DNA of 63,221 bases from CAZEQK01 sp964514395 (GTDB taxonomy: Bacteria > Bacillota > Bacilli > Tepidibacillales > Tepidibacillaceae). How positions within the stretch are numbered: position 1 is the stretch's first letter; every line of letters starts with the position of its first letter. Shown here one piece after another: positions 1 through 9,245 of the stretch. Below the pieces are notes generated by a model. That model was not told the DNA's origin and did no database searches. It saw nothing but the letters and a program-made list of their open reading frames with translations. The stretch is taken from the NCBI GenBank assembly GCA_964514395.1, contig CAZEQK010000017.1, forward strand, positions 1 to 63,221. The letters run 5' to 3'. The position numbers and the translations under genes were made by a program.

Positions 1-82
1 AAAATACTTATAAATTCTATAAAATTTGGTCTTGACTATTTACCGCTAGACTTTCACAAATATCCTTTCTTTTATATTACTA

Positions 83-262
83 TTTTATCTTTGGTTTCAA
101 CAAGACTTCCTCTTCAACACCGTAAGAGGGAGTTGTTACCATCCTCGAAATAAGGGCGGCATAGCACGACTTAATGCTTTAGCATTTAGTGTGACTTGTG
201 CCCTATGGGTGCTAAGGTTCAGGTGGAGATAAAAAACTCCATCTGAACCAAGTCTTCTTTAT
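83..262 (+). repeat. 180-bp structured repeat, copy 1
   Basis: This stretch is repeated at 14785-14964 with the same length, the same orientation and only 4 differences, all near the 5' end. It contains a strong hairpin at about 106-132 (CTTCCTCTT pairing with AAGAGGGAG; one pair is G-U here and G-C in copy 2). A shorter hairpin lies at about 169-190 (AATGC/GCATT). A 13-bp terminal hairpin at about 216-248 (GGTTCAGGTGGAG with CTCCATCTGAACC) is followed by T-rich sequence. Each copy lies about 110-120 bp upstream of a gene on the same strand, sleL here and ytoI at copy 2. It holds no convincing ORF. It may be a structured non-coding RNA or a non-autonomous mobile element; the identity is unknown. 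Confidence 0.85.
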
Positions 263-374
263 GAATATTCCAAATAGGCTCTAAGTTTAGAAGGAAGTAT
301 CTGGTTTATTTTTAACACATATAGGGCAATAGCGGAATAATATATCAGAAGATTGTTAAAGGAGGAAGAGGGAC

Positions 375-1661
375 TTGCAAATTCATGTTGTTCGGAAGGG
401 GCAAACCTTATATGGCATAGCTCAAGCATATGATTCAAACTGGAAAAAAATAATGGAGGCAAACGAATTAAAGAGTCCATATAACCTTGTCATTGGGCAA
501 GCATTAGTGATTCCAATCATAGGAAGCTTTCATTGGGTTCTACCTGGCGAAACCTTGACTACGATTGCGAGAAAGTATAATGTCAATCCCCGTGAATTGG
601 CAAGAGTGAATAGAATTAGCTATAATGCGATTTTGCCAATCGGATTTAGGCTTTATATCCCGCCAGGACCAAAGACATCCATTGAAGTGAATGGTTATAT
701 TGAGCCAGTAGCAGGGAGAATCACAGAGAAACAAAAACAGGAGGTTAGAAATCTAGGACCTTATTTAACCTATCTTGCACCCTTTAGCTTTGAAGCTAAC
801 CGTGATGGTACGTTAACAGCACCATCTTTAGATGATTTACCAAGCATAGCTAGCGGTTTAGGAATAACCAATATGCTTGTTGTGACGAATAAGGAAAATG
901 ATCAATTTAATAAAGAACTAGCACATATATTATTTACAAATGAAGAAATAACCAATAAATTTTTAGATAATATTGTGAATACTGCAAATCAATATGGTTT
1001 TAAGGATATCCATTTTGACTTTGAATTTATAAGCCCTGATGATAGGGAAGCCTATAATCGTTTTCTTCGTAAAGCAAGGGACCGATTTAAAGCAGAGGGT
1101 TTTATGCTATCCACCGCGCTAGCTCCTAAAACAAGTGCTACCCAGACAGGAGCATGGTATACGGCACATGATTATTTTAACCATGGTCGTTTAGTTGATT
1201 TTGTTGTTTTAATGACATATGAGTGGGGTTATACCTATAGTACACCACAAGCAGTAAGTCCAATTGGACCTGTTCGGAAGGTAGCTGAATATGCTATAAC
1301 AGAAATGCCTGCAAAAAAAATCATGCTCGGTCAGAATTTATATGGTTATGATTGGCGAGCTCCGTTTAAATATGGTGGAGAAGCAGCTAAGGCCTTAAGT
1401 CCTCAACAAGCTATTGATTTAGCTAGAAGAGAGAATGTAGCAATACAATATGATTGGACTGCACAGGCTCCTTACTTTAAATATATGGATGATGAGGGAA
1501 AGTTACATGAGGTATGGTTTGAGGATGCAAGAAGTATTCAAGCAAAATTCGATTTAATAAAAAGCTTAGGGTTAAGAGGAATTAGCTATTGGAAGCTGGG
1601 TTTAGATTTCCCGCAAAACTGGTTGCTGCTACAGGATAACTTTAATATTGTAAAAAGATAG
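375..1661 (+). CDS. sleL: Spore peptidoglycan N-acetylglucosaminidase SleL/YaaH (LysM-LysM-GH18)
   Basis: This is a cortex-lytic glycosidase of spores that cuts cortex fragments during germination. Two LysM repeats occupy about residues 2-48 and 51-96 and bind peptidoglycan. A GH18 domain fills about residues 105-428, with the catalytic motif DIHFDFE at 211-217 (acid/base E217). The length of 428 matches B. subtilis YaaH (about 427). There is no signal peptide, as is usual for this spore-layer protein. The start is a TTG with GGAGG at 361-365, spaced 9 nt. The gene stands alone: the next gene is convergent, with a shared terminator between. The family is well known; the exact cleavage specificity is inferred. 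Confidence 0.93.
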   Translation: MQIHVVRKGQTLYGIAQAYDSNWKKIMEANELKSPYNLVIGQALVIPIIGSFHWVLPGETLTTIARKYNVNPRELARVNRISYNAILPIGFRLYIPPGPKTSIEVNGYIEPVAGRITEKQKQEVRNLGPYLTYLAPFSFEANRDGTLTAPSLDDLPSIASGLGITNMLVVTNKENDQFNKELAHILFTNEEITNKFLDNIVNTANQYGFKDIHFDFEFISPDDREAYNRFLRKARDRFKAEGFMLSTALAPKTSATQTGAWYTAHDYFNHGRLVDFVVLMTYEWGYTYSTPQAVSPIGPVRKVAEYAITEMPAKKIMLGQNLYGYDWRAPFKYGGEAAKALSPQQAIDLARRENVAIQYDWTAQAPYFKYMDDEGKLHEVWFEDARSIQAKFDLIKSLGLRGISYWKLGLDFPQNWLLLQDNFNIVKR

Positions 1662-1670
1662 AGATGAGAC

Positions 1671-1707
1671 TAGAAAGCCTTTAGGTTTATTAAGGGCTTT
1701 CTATTTA
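1671..1707. terminator. Bidirectional rho-independent terminator between sleL and the germinant receptor operon
   Basis: A 13-bp stem (TAGAAAGCC extended through TTTA/TAAG) with a 7-nt loop lies between two convergent genes, with T-rich sequence on the plus-strand exit and A-rich sequence on the other side. Confidence 0.8.
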
Positions 1708-1708
1708 G

Positions 1709-2803
1709 TTAGACTTTTTGTTTTTTTTTAATATAACCTAAACCCAATAATATTAAAGGGACAATAAATCCAAATAAGAGCCCATATGGTGTCCAGGAGG
1801 TTGTAGCAAAATCAACCACCTCAACAATACTTCGATCCAAGGTAATAGAAAGAGTAACAACGATGATGACCAAAGGAAAGGTTAAAGATCTATATTCTGA
1901 GAGATTGAAAATCTGTGCAATCGCAATAATGCTACCATAGAAGCTAGCGGCTATCTTAACAAAAATAACAATAATATAAGCTAGGGCTAGAACTGCTTCT
2001 ACTCTAGTTAAGAAATTAGCTATATTAATAAGTCTCGCCATGCTATAGGTTGGATAAATGGACATTTCGGTTGCCTTCACACCTAGAACAAGAATAGTAA
2101 GGAATATCATGACGGTTAAAGAGAGTCCCCCAACTGCACCTGCACTTATAAACACTTTTTTTATATGCTTTTTATTACTAACTAAAGGGATAAACATAAG
2201 GAATACAACTAATTCAGCAAAAGGAAAAGCAAGGACTGAATATGCTCCTTTTATTAATGGTTTTATACCACTTCTTAGAATAGGCTGTAAATAATCTGGA
2301 TTGGTTATTGGTATAACCATCACAATAGTAAACCAAAAGCCTACAATTGCAAAGGGAGTAATAAATTCATTAAATCGACCTAGAATCTCTGACCCTTTAT
2401 GGACAGACAGCAGTAATAGAATGCCAGCCATAATACTAAAAATCGTAATCGGTGTATCTGGCATAATCACGGCCTTCACAAAGTCTACTGCATTACGTAT
2501 GACTAAGGCAGACAAATGAAGAAAAAACCAGGCATAAAGAAGTCCAATAATGTTTCCTAATTTTTTACCTAAGAGTGTATGGAGTATGCTAATTAAGTTT
2601 TGCTTTGGGTATAGGCAAGCTAAGCTAATCATGACATAGGTTATAAATATACCAATGATAGTTGCTATAAGCATTACAATCCAACCATCCTGCTTAGCTA
2701 CAAAGGTCGTTGGAGCAGGAATAAGCAAAAGTGCACTACCTATTGTGAAATTCACGACTAATAACCAAAGCTGAAAGCGATTGATTATACCATTATCTAG
2801 CAT
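1709..2803 (-). CDS. Germinant receptor B subunit (GerAB/GerKB family permease)
   Basis: This is the integral-membrane B subunit of a GerA-type nutrient germinant receptor, which sits in the spore inner membrane and is thought to bind the germinant. It has about ten hydrophobic segments and the amino acid/polyamine permease-like fold typical of the family (about 365 residues). An in-frame ATG 7 codons upstream (2824) has no ribosome binding site. GGAGG at 2810-2814 sits 6 nt before the ATG at 2803, so that start is preferred. It is the last gene of a minus-strand operon in the order A, C, small D, B, the A-C-B order of B. subtilis gerK. The gap of about 60 bp to the D gene shows no terminator. 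Confidence 0.9.
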   Translation of the reverse strand: MLDNGIINRFQLWLLVVNFTIGSALLLIPAPTTFVAKQDGWIVMLIATIIGIFITYVMISLACLYPKQNLISILHTLLGKKLGNIIGLLYAWFFLHLSALVIRNAVDFVKAVIMPDTPITIFSIMAGILLLLSVHKGSEILGRFNEFITPFAIVGFWFTIVMVIPITNPDYLQPILRSGIKPLIKGAYSVLAFPFAELVVFLMFIPLVSNKKHIKKVFISAGAVGGLSLTVMIFLTILVLGVKATEMSIYPTYSMARLINIANFLTRVEAVLALAYIIVIFVKIAASFYGSIIAIAQIFNLSEYRSLTFPLVIIVVTLSITLDRSIVEVVDFATTSWTPYGLLFGFIVPLILLGLGYIKKKQKV

Positions 2804-2865
2804 CATGATCCTCCGAATCGACATTTTTTATATGAAGTATGTTGTCTTTGATAAAGCATAACAGG

Positions 2866-3096
2866 TTAGCTAAGTAGCTTATTAACAAATTGTTGTATTG
2901 GTTTAAATAACAGTCTAATTCCGTTCGTTGGATTTGGTATGTATAAATCAATGATTGAACCAATGGATAAATAAGCGGCTATAAGCATCAGACTTACATA
3001 TATAGCAGCCTCTTTTTTTAGTTGCTTCTTTAAGAGAGTGCTAAGCTGAAAATAGGAAGTAACAATAAGTAAAAGACTTAGAACAAAAACAGCCAT
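2866..3096 (-). CDS. Small two-helix membrane protein, germinant receptor D subunit
   Basis: A 76-residue protein with two hydrophobic segments (about residues 1-18 and 33-52) and a short basic tail. Small two-helix D proteins are known companions of GerA-type receptors (such as GerKD) and modulate germination rate. The assignment rests on this size, the topology and the position inside the receptor operon rather than on strong sequence motifs. The ATG at 3096 has GGAAGG 7 nt upstream; a TTG at 3102 is a weaker alternative that would overlap the preceding stop. Confidence 0.7.
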   Translation of the reverse strand: MAVFVLSLLLIVTSYFQLSTLLKKQLKKEAAIYVSLMLIAAYLSIGSIIDLYIPNPTNGIRLLFKPIQQFVNKLLS

Positions 3097-3098
3097 TA

Positions 3099-4310
3099 TC
3101 AATCCTTCCCCTTTTTCTCAAGATAGGTTCTATTTTTCATTCCAATTTCTCTAATTGTAGTGTTTACTATGATCTTTACATCTAAGTCTTTAAAATACTC
3201 ATCCCAATTTTTCTTGTATTTTTTCCATTCCTGTGGATGCTGTCTATAAAAGGCTTCATGAAATTCGAAAATATCGATTTTATATTTCTTTTTTACCCTA
3301 TCAATTAAATCTTTAATTTCTTTATTAATCTGTTTATTTGTGAGACTTTCGAACTTTTTGGTACTAGACATCTTTGTAAGATCAATATCTGAATTCATCT
3401 CAGCTATATTTGTCTCGGCTTTTATACTTACTTCTACAATTGGCTTTCCATGCTTAAAGTCAGTTTTTATTTTTGTATTTGAGTTAACAATTTCAATCGA
3501 ATTTTGAACTCCTTTATAAGAAACTGTAATAATTGTTTTTTTAAAATGATTCGTTATAAAATTCAAAGATCTTGATTCTTGATTAGTGAGATAGCCAATG
3601 AGTTTATCCTTCTTAAAAACTGCATACCCACCGATACTTATCACAGGCTCCTGCCTGCCATTTTGCGTCATTTTCACCTCACTATCCCCTTTCTTAAATG
3701 GTGTAGTCAATTCTACGGTAGGTATTACAAAATTTGGCTCATCACTCGAAATATTATTAATGACATTTCTCAGCTCAACTGGTCGAATAAAACCTTCATT
3801 TTCGTAAACGTTTTCTAAGTGCTTTTTTAAAGCAATGGCACTATTTGTTTCTAAGATGGATTGGATGGATAATATATCGACTACATTGCTACCCTTTGCG
3901 ATAAACAGTAAAATGTCCTCTCGGATCTGATAGTTTCGATATAAAAAATCAAGTAAATGCTCAATCCCTTTTTTTCTAGCTACTTCCTCATTAATAATAA
4001 AAATCTGCATATGACCAAAAAAAAGCTTCCTTGATAACTCCTTTGTCCCAATCCGACTTGCTTGAAAAAGAGTTTTTCCAGTATACTCCATCGTTAATAT
4101 CGGAGTTTTTGTGCTATTGATTCCTTTTCCATTGATGGAGGATGGATTGACAACTTGATAGACGAAATTAATCTTATCTTTTTTTGCAGACTTATCAATT
4201 CCACCACCAGTAACAATTGCAATCTCATTGAGCTCATGACGATTCCAGCAACCAGTTAAGATGATCAAAAATGAAATGATGATGAGTATGATAGATTTTT
4301 TGTGCTTCAT
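3099..4310 (-). CDS. Germinant receptor C subunit, lipoprotein (GerAC/GerKC family)
   Basis: This is the membrane-anchored C subunit of the germinant receptor, on the outer face of the spore inner membrane. The N-terminus is a type II signal peptide with lipobox LTGC, lipidated Cys at residue 21, followed by the family hallmark GCWNRHELNE. Its length of 403 is normal. The start at 4310 has AAGG 6 nt upstream. It lies one base from the A-subunit gene and slightly overlaps the translation start region of the D gene, which suggests translational coupling within one operon. Confidence 0.93.
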   Translation of the reverse strand: MKHKKSIILIIISFLIILTGCWNRHELNEIAIVTGGGIDKSAKKDKINFVYQVVNPSSINGKGINSTKTPILTMEYTGKTLFQASRIGTKELSRKLFFGHMQIFIINEEVARKKGIEHLLDFLYRNYQIREDILLFIAKGSNVVDILSIQSILETNSAIALKKHLENVYENEGFIRPVELRNVINNISSDEPNFVIPTVELTTPFKKGDSEVKMTQNGRQEPVISIGGYAVFKKDKLIGYLTNQESRSLNFITNHFKKTIITVSYKGVQNSIEIVNSNTKIKTDFKHGKPIVEVSIKAETNIAEMNSDIDLTKMSSTKKFESLTNKQINKEIKDLIDRVKKKYKIDIFEFHEAFYRQHPQEWKKYKKNWDEYFKDLDVKIIVNTTIREIGMKNRTYLEKKGKD

Positions 4311-4311
4311 T

Positions 4312-5883
4312 TCAATCCTTCTTTCTTCGTTGTCTAGGCTTTGGCGGCTTTGGAATACTAGTATCTTGTCTTATTGAATTTTGTTGACTAAAAAGTGTAG
4401 GCCTTTTTTTCATCAAAAACCAAGGCAGTCTAATAAAAATATCCTTTTGATCGCTAAGATTGAATGGTGCCATTCCTTGAAGGTAGGGAATGCCAAAGGA
4501 ACGTAAAGCGGTTAAATGTATAACAACGATCATCATACCGAATAAAATGCCAACTAGTCCGAATACAGCAGAAAGAATAAGTAAGAAAAAACGTATGATT
4601 CTCGCAGGGACAGAAAGCTCTAAATAGGGAATCGTCAAGCTTGAAATAGCAGTCAGGGCAACAATGATGACCATTACACTTGATACAATCCCAGCTTCAA
4701 CGGCTGCTTGCCCAATGACAAGGGCACCAACAATAGAAACTGCCTGACCAATGGATTTCGGCATTCGCAAGCCTGCCTCTCTTAAAATCTCAAAGGCAAA
4801 CTCCATGATGACCGCTTCAACAAATGCTGGGAAAGGAATACCTTCCCTTTGTGCAGCAATACTTACTAACAAGGTAATTGGTAGTAGTTCTGGGTGGAAG
4901 GTAGTGATGCCAACATATAGAGACGGTAAAGTCATAGAAAGAAGAAAGGCTCCTATTCTCATTATTCGTACTAAAGATGAAAGTGCAGGTCGTATATAAT
5001 AATCATCTGCCGTTTGAAAAAAAGTGATTAACGTTACAGGAATGATTAATATATACGGTGTACCATCGACAAGAATAGCGATTCTTCCCTCTAATAGGTT
5101 ACCAGCAACAATGTCTGGCCGTTCTGTATATAAGGTTGTGGGAAATAAGGAAAATGGTGAATCCTGAATAAAATCACCGATATAACCAGAATCAAGTATA
5201 CTATCTGTTTTAATTCTCTTTAACCGATGTCTTACCTCATTTAAAATTTTTTCATCGGCCAATCCTTTCACATACATAATTCCAATGGTTGTTTCTGTTA
5301 TCGTACCGATTTTAAGTTGTTCTAATCGTAATTTAGATGAAGGGATGATTCTTCTAATCAAGGCGGTATTGGTACGAAAATTTTCTGTAAAGCTTTGTCG
5401 TGGCCCACGTAATACCTCTTGGTCTTGAGGAGCTTCTACTCCCCTTTGCTCCCAACCCTTCGTATTTGCAATCAACACTTTATTTGTTTTATCGATTAAG
5501 ATAGCAGTGGAACCCGTGAGGATTTCATTTATTATATGTTTTTTATCTTGAAACTCACTTATTTCTCCAATATTTAAGATTTGTTCCTTTAAGGTGTCAT
5601 ATACGGTTCTTGATAGCTTCCCCTCAGGAAATTCACTCATGAGCATCCTTAAAAATGAAGTAATATAACTATTATTGACTAGCCCATCTATATAGATAAT
5701 AGCTGCCTTTGTTAAATGATCCCTTCCTATTAAAAATTTTCGGATAATAATATCTGGAGCCTCGCCCATTTCGTTTTTAATCCAATCTAAATTTTCATTA
5801 AGATTACTCACGATTGGATTTATCATCTCGTCATTTGACTTGGACATATGCCCTCTATTTTTTATTAAATCCCAAAACCCCAT
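4312..5883 (-). CDS. Germinant receptor A subunit (GerAA/GerKA family)
   Basis: The A subunit of a GerA-type receptor is an integral membrane protein with a large soluble N-terminal domain (about 1-285) and a hydrophobic C-terminal half containing about five membrane segments (about 290-460), then a basic tail rich in proline and arginine. The length of 523 fits the family (about 480-540). The ATG at 5883 follows AGGAAGTGG. It is the first gene of the A-C-D-B operon. The region upstream has a TGAATA-type hexamer that could be a forespore (SigG) -35 element, but the -10 match is weak. Confidence 0.93.
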   Translation of the reverse strand: MGFWDLIKNRGHMSKSNDEMINPIVSNLNENLDWIKNEMGEAPDIIIRKFLIGRDHLTKAAIIYIDGLVNNSYITSFLRMLMSEFPEGKLSRTVYDTLKEQILNIGEISEFQDKKHIINEILTGSTAILIDKTNKVLIANTKGWEQRGVEAPQDQEVLRGPRQSFTENFRTNTALIRRIIPSSKLRLEQLKIGTITETTIGIMYVKGLADEKILNEVRHRLKRIKTDSILDSGYIGDFIQDSPFSLFPTTLYTERPDIVAGNLLEGRIAILVDGTPYILIIPVTLITFFQTADDYYIRPALSSLVRIMRIGAFLLSMTLPSLYVGITTFHPELLPITLLVSIAAQREGIPFPAFVEAVIMEFAFEILREAGLRMPKSIGQAVSIVGALVIGQAAVEAGIVSSVMVIIVALTAISSLTIPYLELSVPARIIRFFLLILSAVFGLVGILFGMMIVVIHLTALRSFGIPYLQGMAPFNLSDQKDIFIRLPWFLMKKRPTLFSQQNSIRQDTSIPKPPKPRQRRKKD

Positions 5884-5991
5884 CTAACCACTTCCTAATA
5901 ATTCCTCTTTAAAATAGTATCTTAAAAGAAAGATAAAAATATGCATGATGCTCCACTTTATTCAGATAGTCTATTTGAGGATGGAATTCAA

Positions 5992-6022
5992 TAAAAAAAG
6001 TGAAGGAATGATCCTTCACTTA
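5992..6022 (-). terminator. Rho-independent terminator after the GNAT/YheCD operon
   Basis: A perfect 10-bp stem (AAGTGAAGGA, loop ATGA, TCCTTCACTT) is followed on the minus strand by a run of T. It lies about 10 bp after the stop of the acetyltransferase gene and ends the minus-strand yheC/yheD cluster. Confidence 0.88.
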
Positions 6023-6032
6023 TCGTGTAGTT

Positions 6033-6515
6033 TTACTTGGCTATCTGATATTGTAACCATTCTGTTATCTCCCAGTTTCCCATACCAAGCACTAAGGTTG
6101 GCTTTCCTGTTGGTCCCTTTACTAAATGAAAGGCTCTCATTCCTGAGGAGAAGCATAGCTTAAGGCTCGCAATATTATCGGTAGCAACCCTAACATAATA
6201 TTTATCAATATCCTCTAAAACACCCTTGGTCATCTGATTTCCTAATCCTTTTTTTCGATAATTCGGGTGAATCACAATAATTGCTTGCTCAAGCCCATAA
6301 TGGGATATGGCTATTATACCTATGATTTGGTTCTTTTCATTTAAAAAAACATGTATGGCATCACCATTATTCTTATCTATCTTTGAAAAAGGAGTTCGAT
6401 TGATCCAATTGACTGCTTTTCTTGTAATATGTCCATCTCCATATTTTACAATGAATTGAACAAGTGTTTTTCTAATTTTGCTCTGTGTTGAAGAGGTAAT
6501 CTTGATCTTTTTCAT
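6033..6515 (-). CDS. GNAT-family N-acetyltransferase, last gene of the yheC/yheD cluster
   Basis: A 160-residue protein with the acetyl-CoA binding motif A of the GNAT fold, RKKGLG, at about residues 86-91, and a following NIASLKLCFSSGM segment typical of motif B. The substrate cannot be read from sequence. Its ATG overlaps the stop of the adjacent ATP-grasp gene (ATGA), with AAGGAG upstream, so it is co-translated with the spore-coat ATP-grasp genes. It may act on the same spore product. No homologous neighbour is known to me in the B. subtilis yhe operon. Confidence 0.8.
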   Translation of the reverse strand: MKKIKITSSTQSKIRKTLVQFIVKYGDGHITRKAVNWINRTPFSKIDKNNGDAIHVFLNEKNQIIGIIAISHYGLEQAIIVIHPNYRKKGLGNQMTKGVLEDIDKYYVRVATDNIASLKLCFSSGMRAFHLVKGPTGKPTLVLGMGNWEITEWLQYQIAK

Positions 6516-7813
6516 GTGATTTCTCCTTTTCCATCAAAGTCTGATAGATATATAAATTGTTGGATAAGGCTTTGTAGAGAAGCTTTACGAATGGCTGGTT
6601 CATCGAATTCCATCGGTTTTGCATTAGCTTCAAAGAACCATATGTGGTAAAGGTGATCAATCCCGATATCCAGTGACATCTCTCCTAAGTACTGCCCTTC
6701 CATTTCTTCAATAAATCCAGCTATCTTTATGGCTAAATCGGATAAAATCCCTTTCCATTTTTCTCTATTTTCCGGACCAAATGTTTGATCAAATACTTGA
6801 TTAACCGACTTAATGTGCCCTCCTCTAGGAACATGGGTAGAGATGCTATGAACTCCTGCTACCCTTATCCCAATACCAGTTATCTCCCATTTTGCTTCAA
6901 GATTCTTTTGTACTAATATTCGTATATCATAGGGCTGCCCATTAAAGGTACTTAAATGAATAGTAGATTGTATAATATAATTTTTATTATTCACTAATGT
7001 CATAACATGATAGCATAATGAATCAAAATCATTAAATGTTTTAAAATGATTCAATTTCTTTGATTGGTAGGCTAGATGATATATTTTGTTCTTTTTAACA
7101 ATTTTAATAAAACCAATTCCAGCCTTACCATTAACGGGTTTCAAATAGACAGATGAATATTTTTCTAATAGAATGGCTAGGTTTTCTTTCGTGAATTTCA
7201 CAGTTTCAGGTAGAAATTTTTTTAATTCTTGAGATTCTGATAGCCATTGATATAAAGTCCATTTATTAAAAAAACGAGGATTGAAAAATGGTATGCCCTC
7301 TTCGTTTAAATAAAAAAATGTCTCGTTTACAATATGTCTATTTTCATCTAAACGGAAGGGTATTCGATTATATACCACATCAGGAAGTGGCATGATTCTT
7401 TTTATCCATCTATTTTTATTAGGTAAGTATAAAAATGCTTTAATGGATTTATCCTCTTTGTTTATATCTTCAACTGTGAATAGATAAACAAGAACACCAT
7501 ATTTCATACCAAATTTAATGATATCCTGAAAATTATTTCTGTTTCCTTTAAATCCTTGCTTACCTGTAACCGTTAAAATTCCTACAATGGGACCTACCTT
7601 ATATTGATCTTCTATTTTTTTTATTTGAACAGGATAGATAGCAGTCTCTTTACCTATCAAGTTTTTAAGATTAGTGGGTTTTTCTATATTTCGATGACCA
7701 ATGGTTATTTTATGAGAACCATGGGCGCTTATCGAAAACTGTTTTTTGGAGGGGAGGATAACTTGATGTGCATGATTAGGTAAAATCTTTAGCCAAGCAT
7801 ATGGAGCTTTCAT
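6512..7813 (-). CDS. YheC/YheD-family endospore coat-associated protein (ATP-grasp)
   Basis: First of four tandem paralogues of the YheC/YheD family, which are spore coat proteins with an ATP-grasp fold. An N-terminal beta-rich domain covers about residues 1-90. The ATP-grasp core includes a VYLKPVNGKAGIG nucleotide-binding loop, a QPYDIRILVQKN segment and a metal-binding WFFEANAKPMEFDEP motif near the C-terminus. The start is taken at 7813 because GGGAGG lies between it and the upstream ATG at 7831, which overlaps the previous stop. Family members probably ligate or modify a coat component using ATP; the reaction is unknown. Confidence 0.85.
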   Translation of the reverse strand: MKAPYAWLKILPNHAHQVILPSKKQFSISAHGSHKITIGHRNIEKPTNLKNLIGKETAIYPVQIKKIEDQYKVGPIVGILTVTGKQGFKGNRNNFQDIIKFGMKYGVLVYLFTVEDINKEDKSIKAFLYLPNKNRWIKRIMPLPDVVYNRIPFRLDENRHIVNETFFYLNEEGIPFFNPRFFNKWTLYQWLSESQELKKFLPETVKFTKENLAILLEKYSSVYLKPVNGKAGIGFIKIVKKNKIYHLAYQSKKLNHFKTFNDFDSLCYHVMTLVNNKNYIIQSTIHLSTFNGQPYDIRILVQKNLEAKWEITGIGIRVAGVHSISTHVPRGGHIKSVNQVFDQTFGPENREKWKGILSDLAIKIAGFIEEMEGQYLGEMSLDIGIDHLYHIWFFEANAKPMEFDEPAIRKASLQSLIQQFIYLSDFDGKGEIT

Positions 7814-7830
7814 GAAGGCTCTACCTCCCA

Positions 7831-9213
7831 TTAATTATTAGTCATTAACTTGAAGTCAGAAAGAAAAATGCCATATTCGATTAATCGTTTGTTAGATTCC
7901 ATTCTTGCTTCCTTCAAGCTAGGATGCTTAAAAATGGATCTTCCAGGCTTTGAGTTGACTTCAAAAAGCCAAATACGTTGATTTTGATCTATGCCAATAT
8001 CTAAGCCTAATTCGCCGATAGGTGAAGCTATTTTACTCTCTAATGATTTAGCAATTAATATGGAGGAATGTGTAACATGCTCTAAAATAGCAGATTTTTG
8101 AGAGTTAAAAACATGCTGTAAAAACTGATTGGCATCTAATAATTTTCCTCCAGTTCTTAAATGAGTGGTTACACTATCTTTTCCTGCCACCTTTGCTCCA
8201 ATGGCTGTGACCTCCCATTTATTTAATTGATTTTTATGCAAATGAAGTCTAAAATCAACCGGGTTCTCTTGGTATTTTATTAGATTTATTCCTTGCTGAA
8301 CCATATAGTTTCGGCGATTTTTTTTGGAAAAAATATATTTGTAAATTGATGCTGTATGATAAAAAACCTGTGATCTATTATAGTTTCCGCGACGATGTTG
8401 AACGATATAACCATTTTTCCTTTTTAGTATTTTATATATTCCTAACCCTAGACTTCCATTAGCAGGCTTTAAATAGACAATAGGGTGTTTGTTTACCATT
8501 TCATCTAATTTGTTAGTGGAGGGGTTTAAATATGTTTCTGGAATAAATTTCTTTGTTTTTTCATCACCAACCAGTAGGTGATAGATATACCACTTATTAA
8601 AGAAGTTTGAATTAAATATTTTACCACCATAATTGATATAGGCAGTTTTAAAATTCTCAATATATTCCTTTCTCTCAATGGTACGGTTTGGTATTCTGTT
8701 GTATATCACATGAGGTAAGGGCATCTTCATTTTTTTCCAAGTATGATTCATATAAAAATATCCGTTTATGGTCATATTTAACCAATCGACGTTCTCTGGT
8801 GTAAATACAAAATAGTATGCTGGATAGATTGGCTCAGGTGACAATAAACTTTTAAAGAATAGACTAAAAGGATTGGATTGATTTGCGTTTGTATTAAGGA
8901 ATTTTTTTCCTAAGTAATCTGTTGTTAAAATACCAATAATAGGCCCTATGCTTAATCCATCTGTATCTTTTTTTATCATCAATTTTTTGGAGTAGGGAAT
9001 CAGTAGCTTATGCCTTAAAGTAGTTGTGATATATATATCATTTGTATCTGATTTTATCGTTTTCAGCCGTACCATATGCTCATTATTTATACCAAAGGCT
9101 ATCTTAATCAATTGATTGTTTTCTATTTGAAGCTTTTTGGCAAGTATTTGGGATAAGATAATCATTTCATCTGATTTTTTAATGATTTTTAGATTAACAA
9201 TATAGGAAGTCAT
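7831..9213 (-). CDS. YheC/YheD-family endospore coat-associated protein (ATP-grasp)
   Basis: Second member of the paralogue set, 460 residues. It has the N-terminal domain (about 1-100) and an ATP-grasp core with VYLKPANGSLGLGIYKI, NPVDFRLHLHKNQ and a C-terminal ELGLDIGIDQ...FEVNSKPG motif that supplies the acidic residue and asparagine for metal binding. The ATG at 9213 follows an AGGAGG. It is separated from the upstream paralogue by 182 bp carrying a dispersed repeat, so that gap may contain its own promoter or an attenuating structure. Function: spore coat, enzyme activity unproven. Confidence 0.87.
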   Translation of the reverse strand: MTSYIVNLKIIKKSDEMIILSQILAKKLQIENNQLIKIAFGINNEHMVRLKTIKSDTNDIYITTTLRHKLLIPYSKKLMIKKDTDGLSIGPIIGILTTDYLGKKFLNTNANQSNPFSLFFKSLLSPEPIYPAYYFVFTPENVDWLNMTINGYFYMNHTWKKMKMPLPHVIYNRIPNRTIERKEYIENFKTAYINYGGKIFNSNFFNKWYIYHLLVGDEKTKKFIPETYLNPSTNKLDEMVNKHPIVYLKPANGSLGLGIYKILKRKNGYIVQHRRGNYNRSQVFYHTASIYKYIFSKKNRRNYMVQQGINLIKYQENPVDFRLHLHKNQLNKWEVTAIGAKVAGKDSVTTHLRTGGKLLDANQFLQHVFNSQKSAILEHVTHSSILIAKSLESKIASPIGELGLDIGIDQNQRIWLFEVNSKPGRSIFKHPSLKEARMESNKRLIEYGIFLSDFKLMTNN

Positions 9214-9245
9214 TCTTTTTCCTCCTAATGCTTAGATAGGCATTA

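Noticed and set aside
259..480. A 73-codon minus-strand frame overlapping the sleL start
   Set aside because: It is opposite a clear LysM/GH18 gene and has no binding site or recognisable motif.
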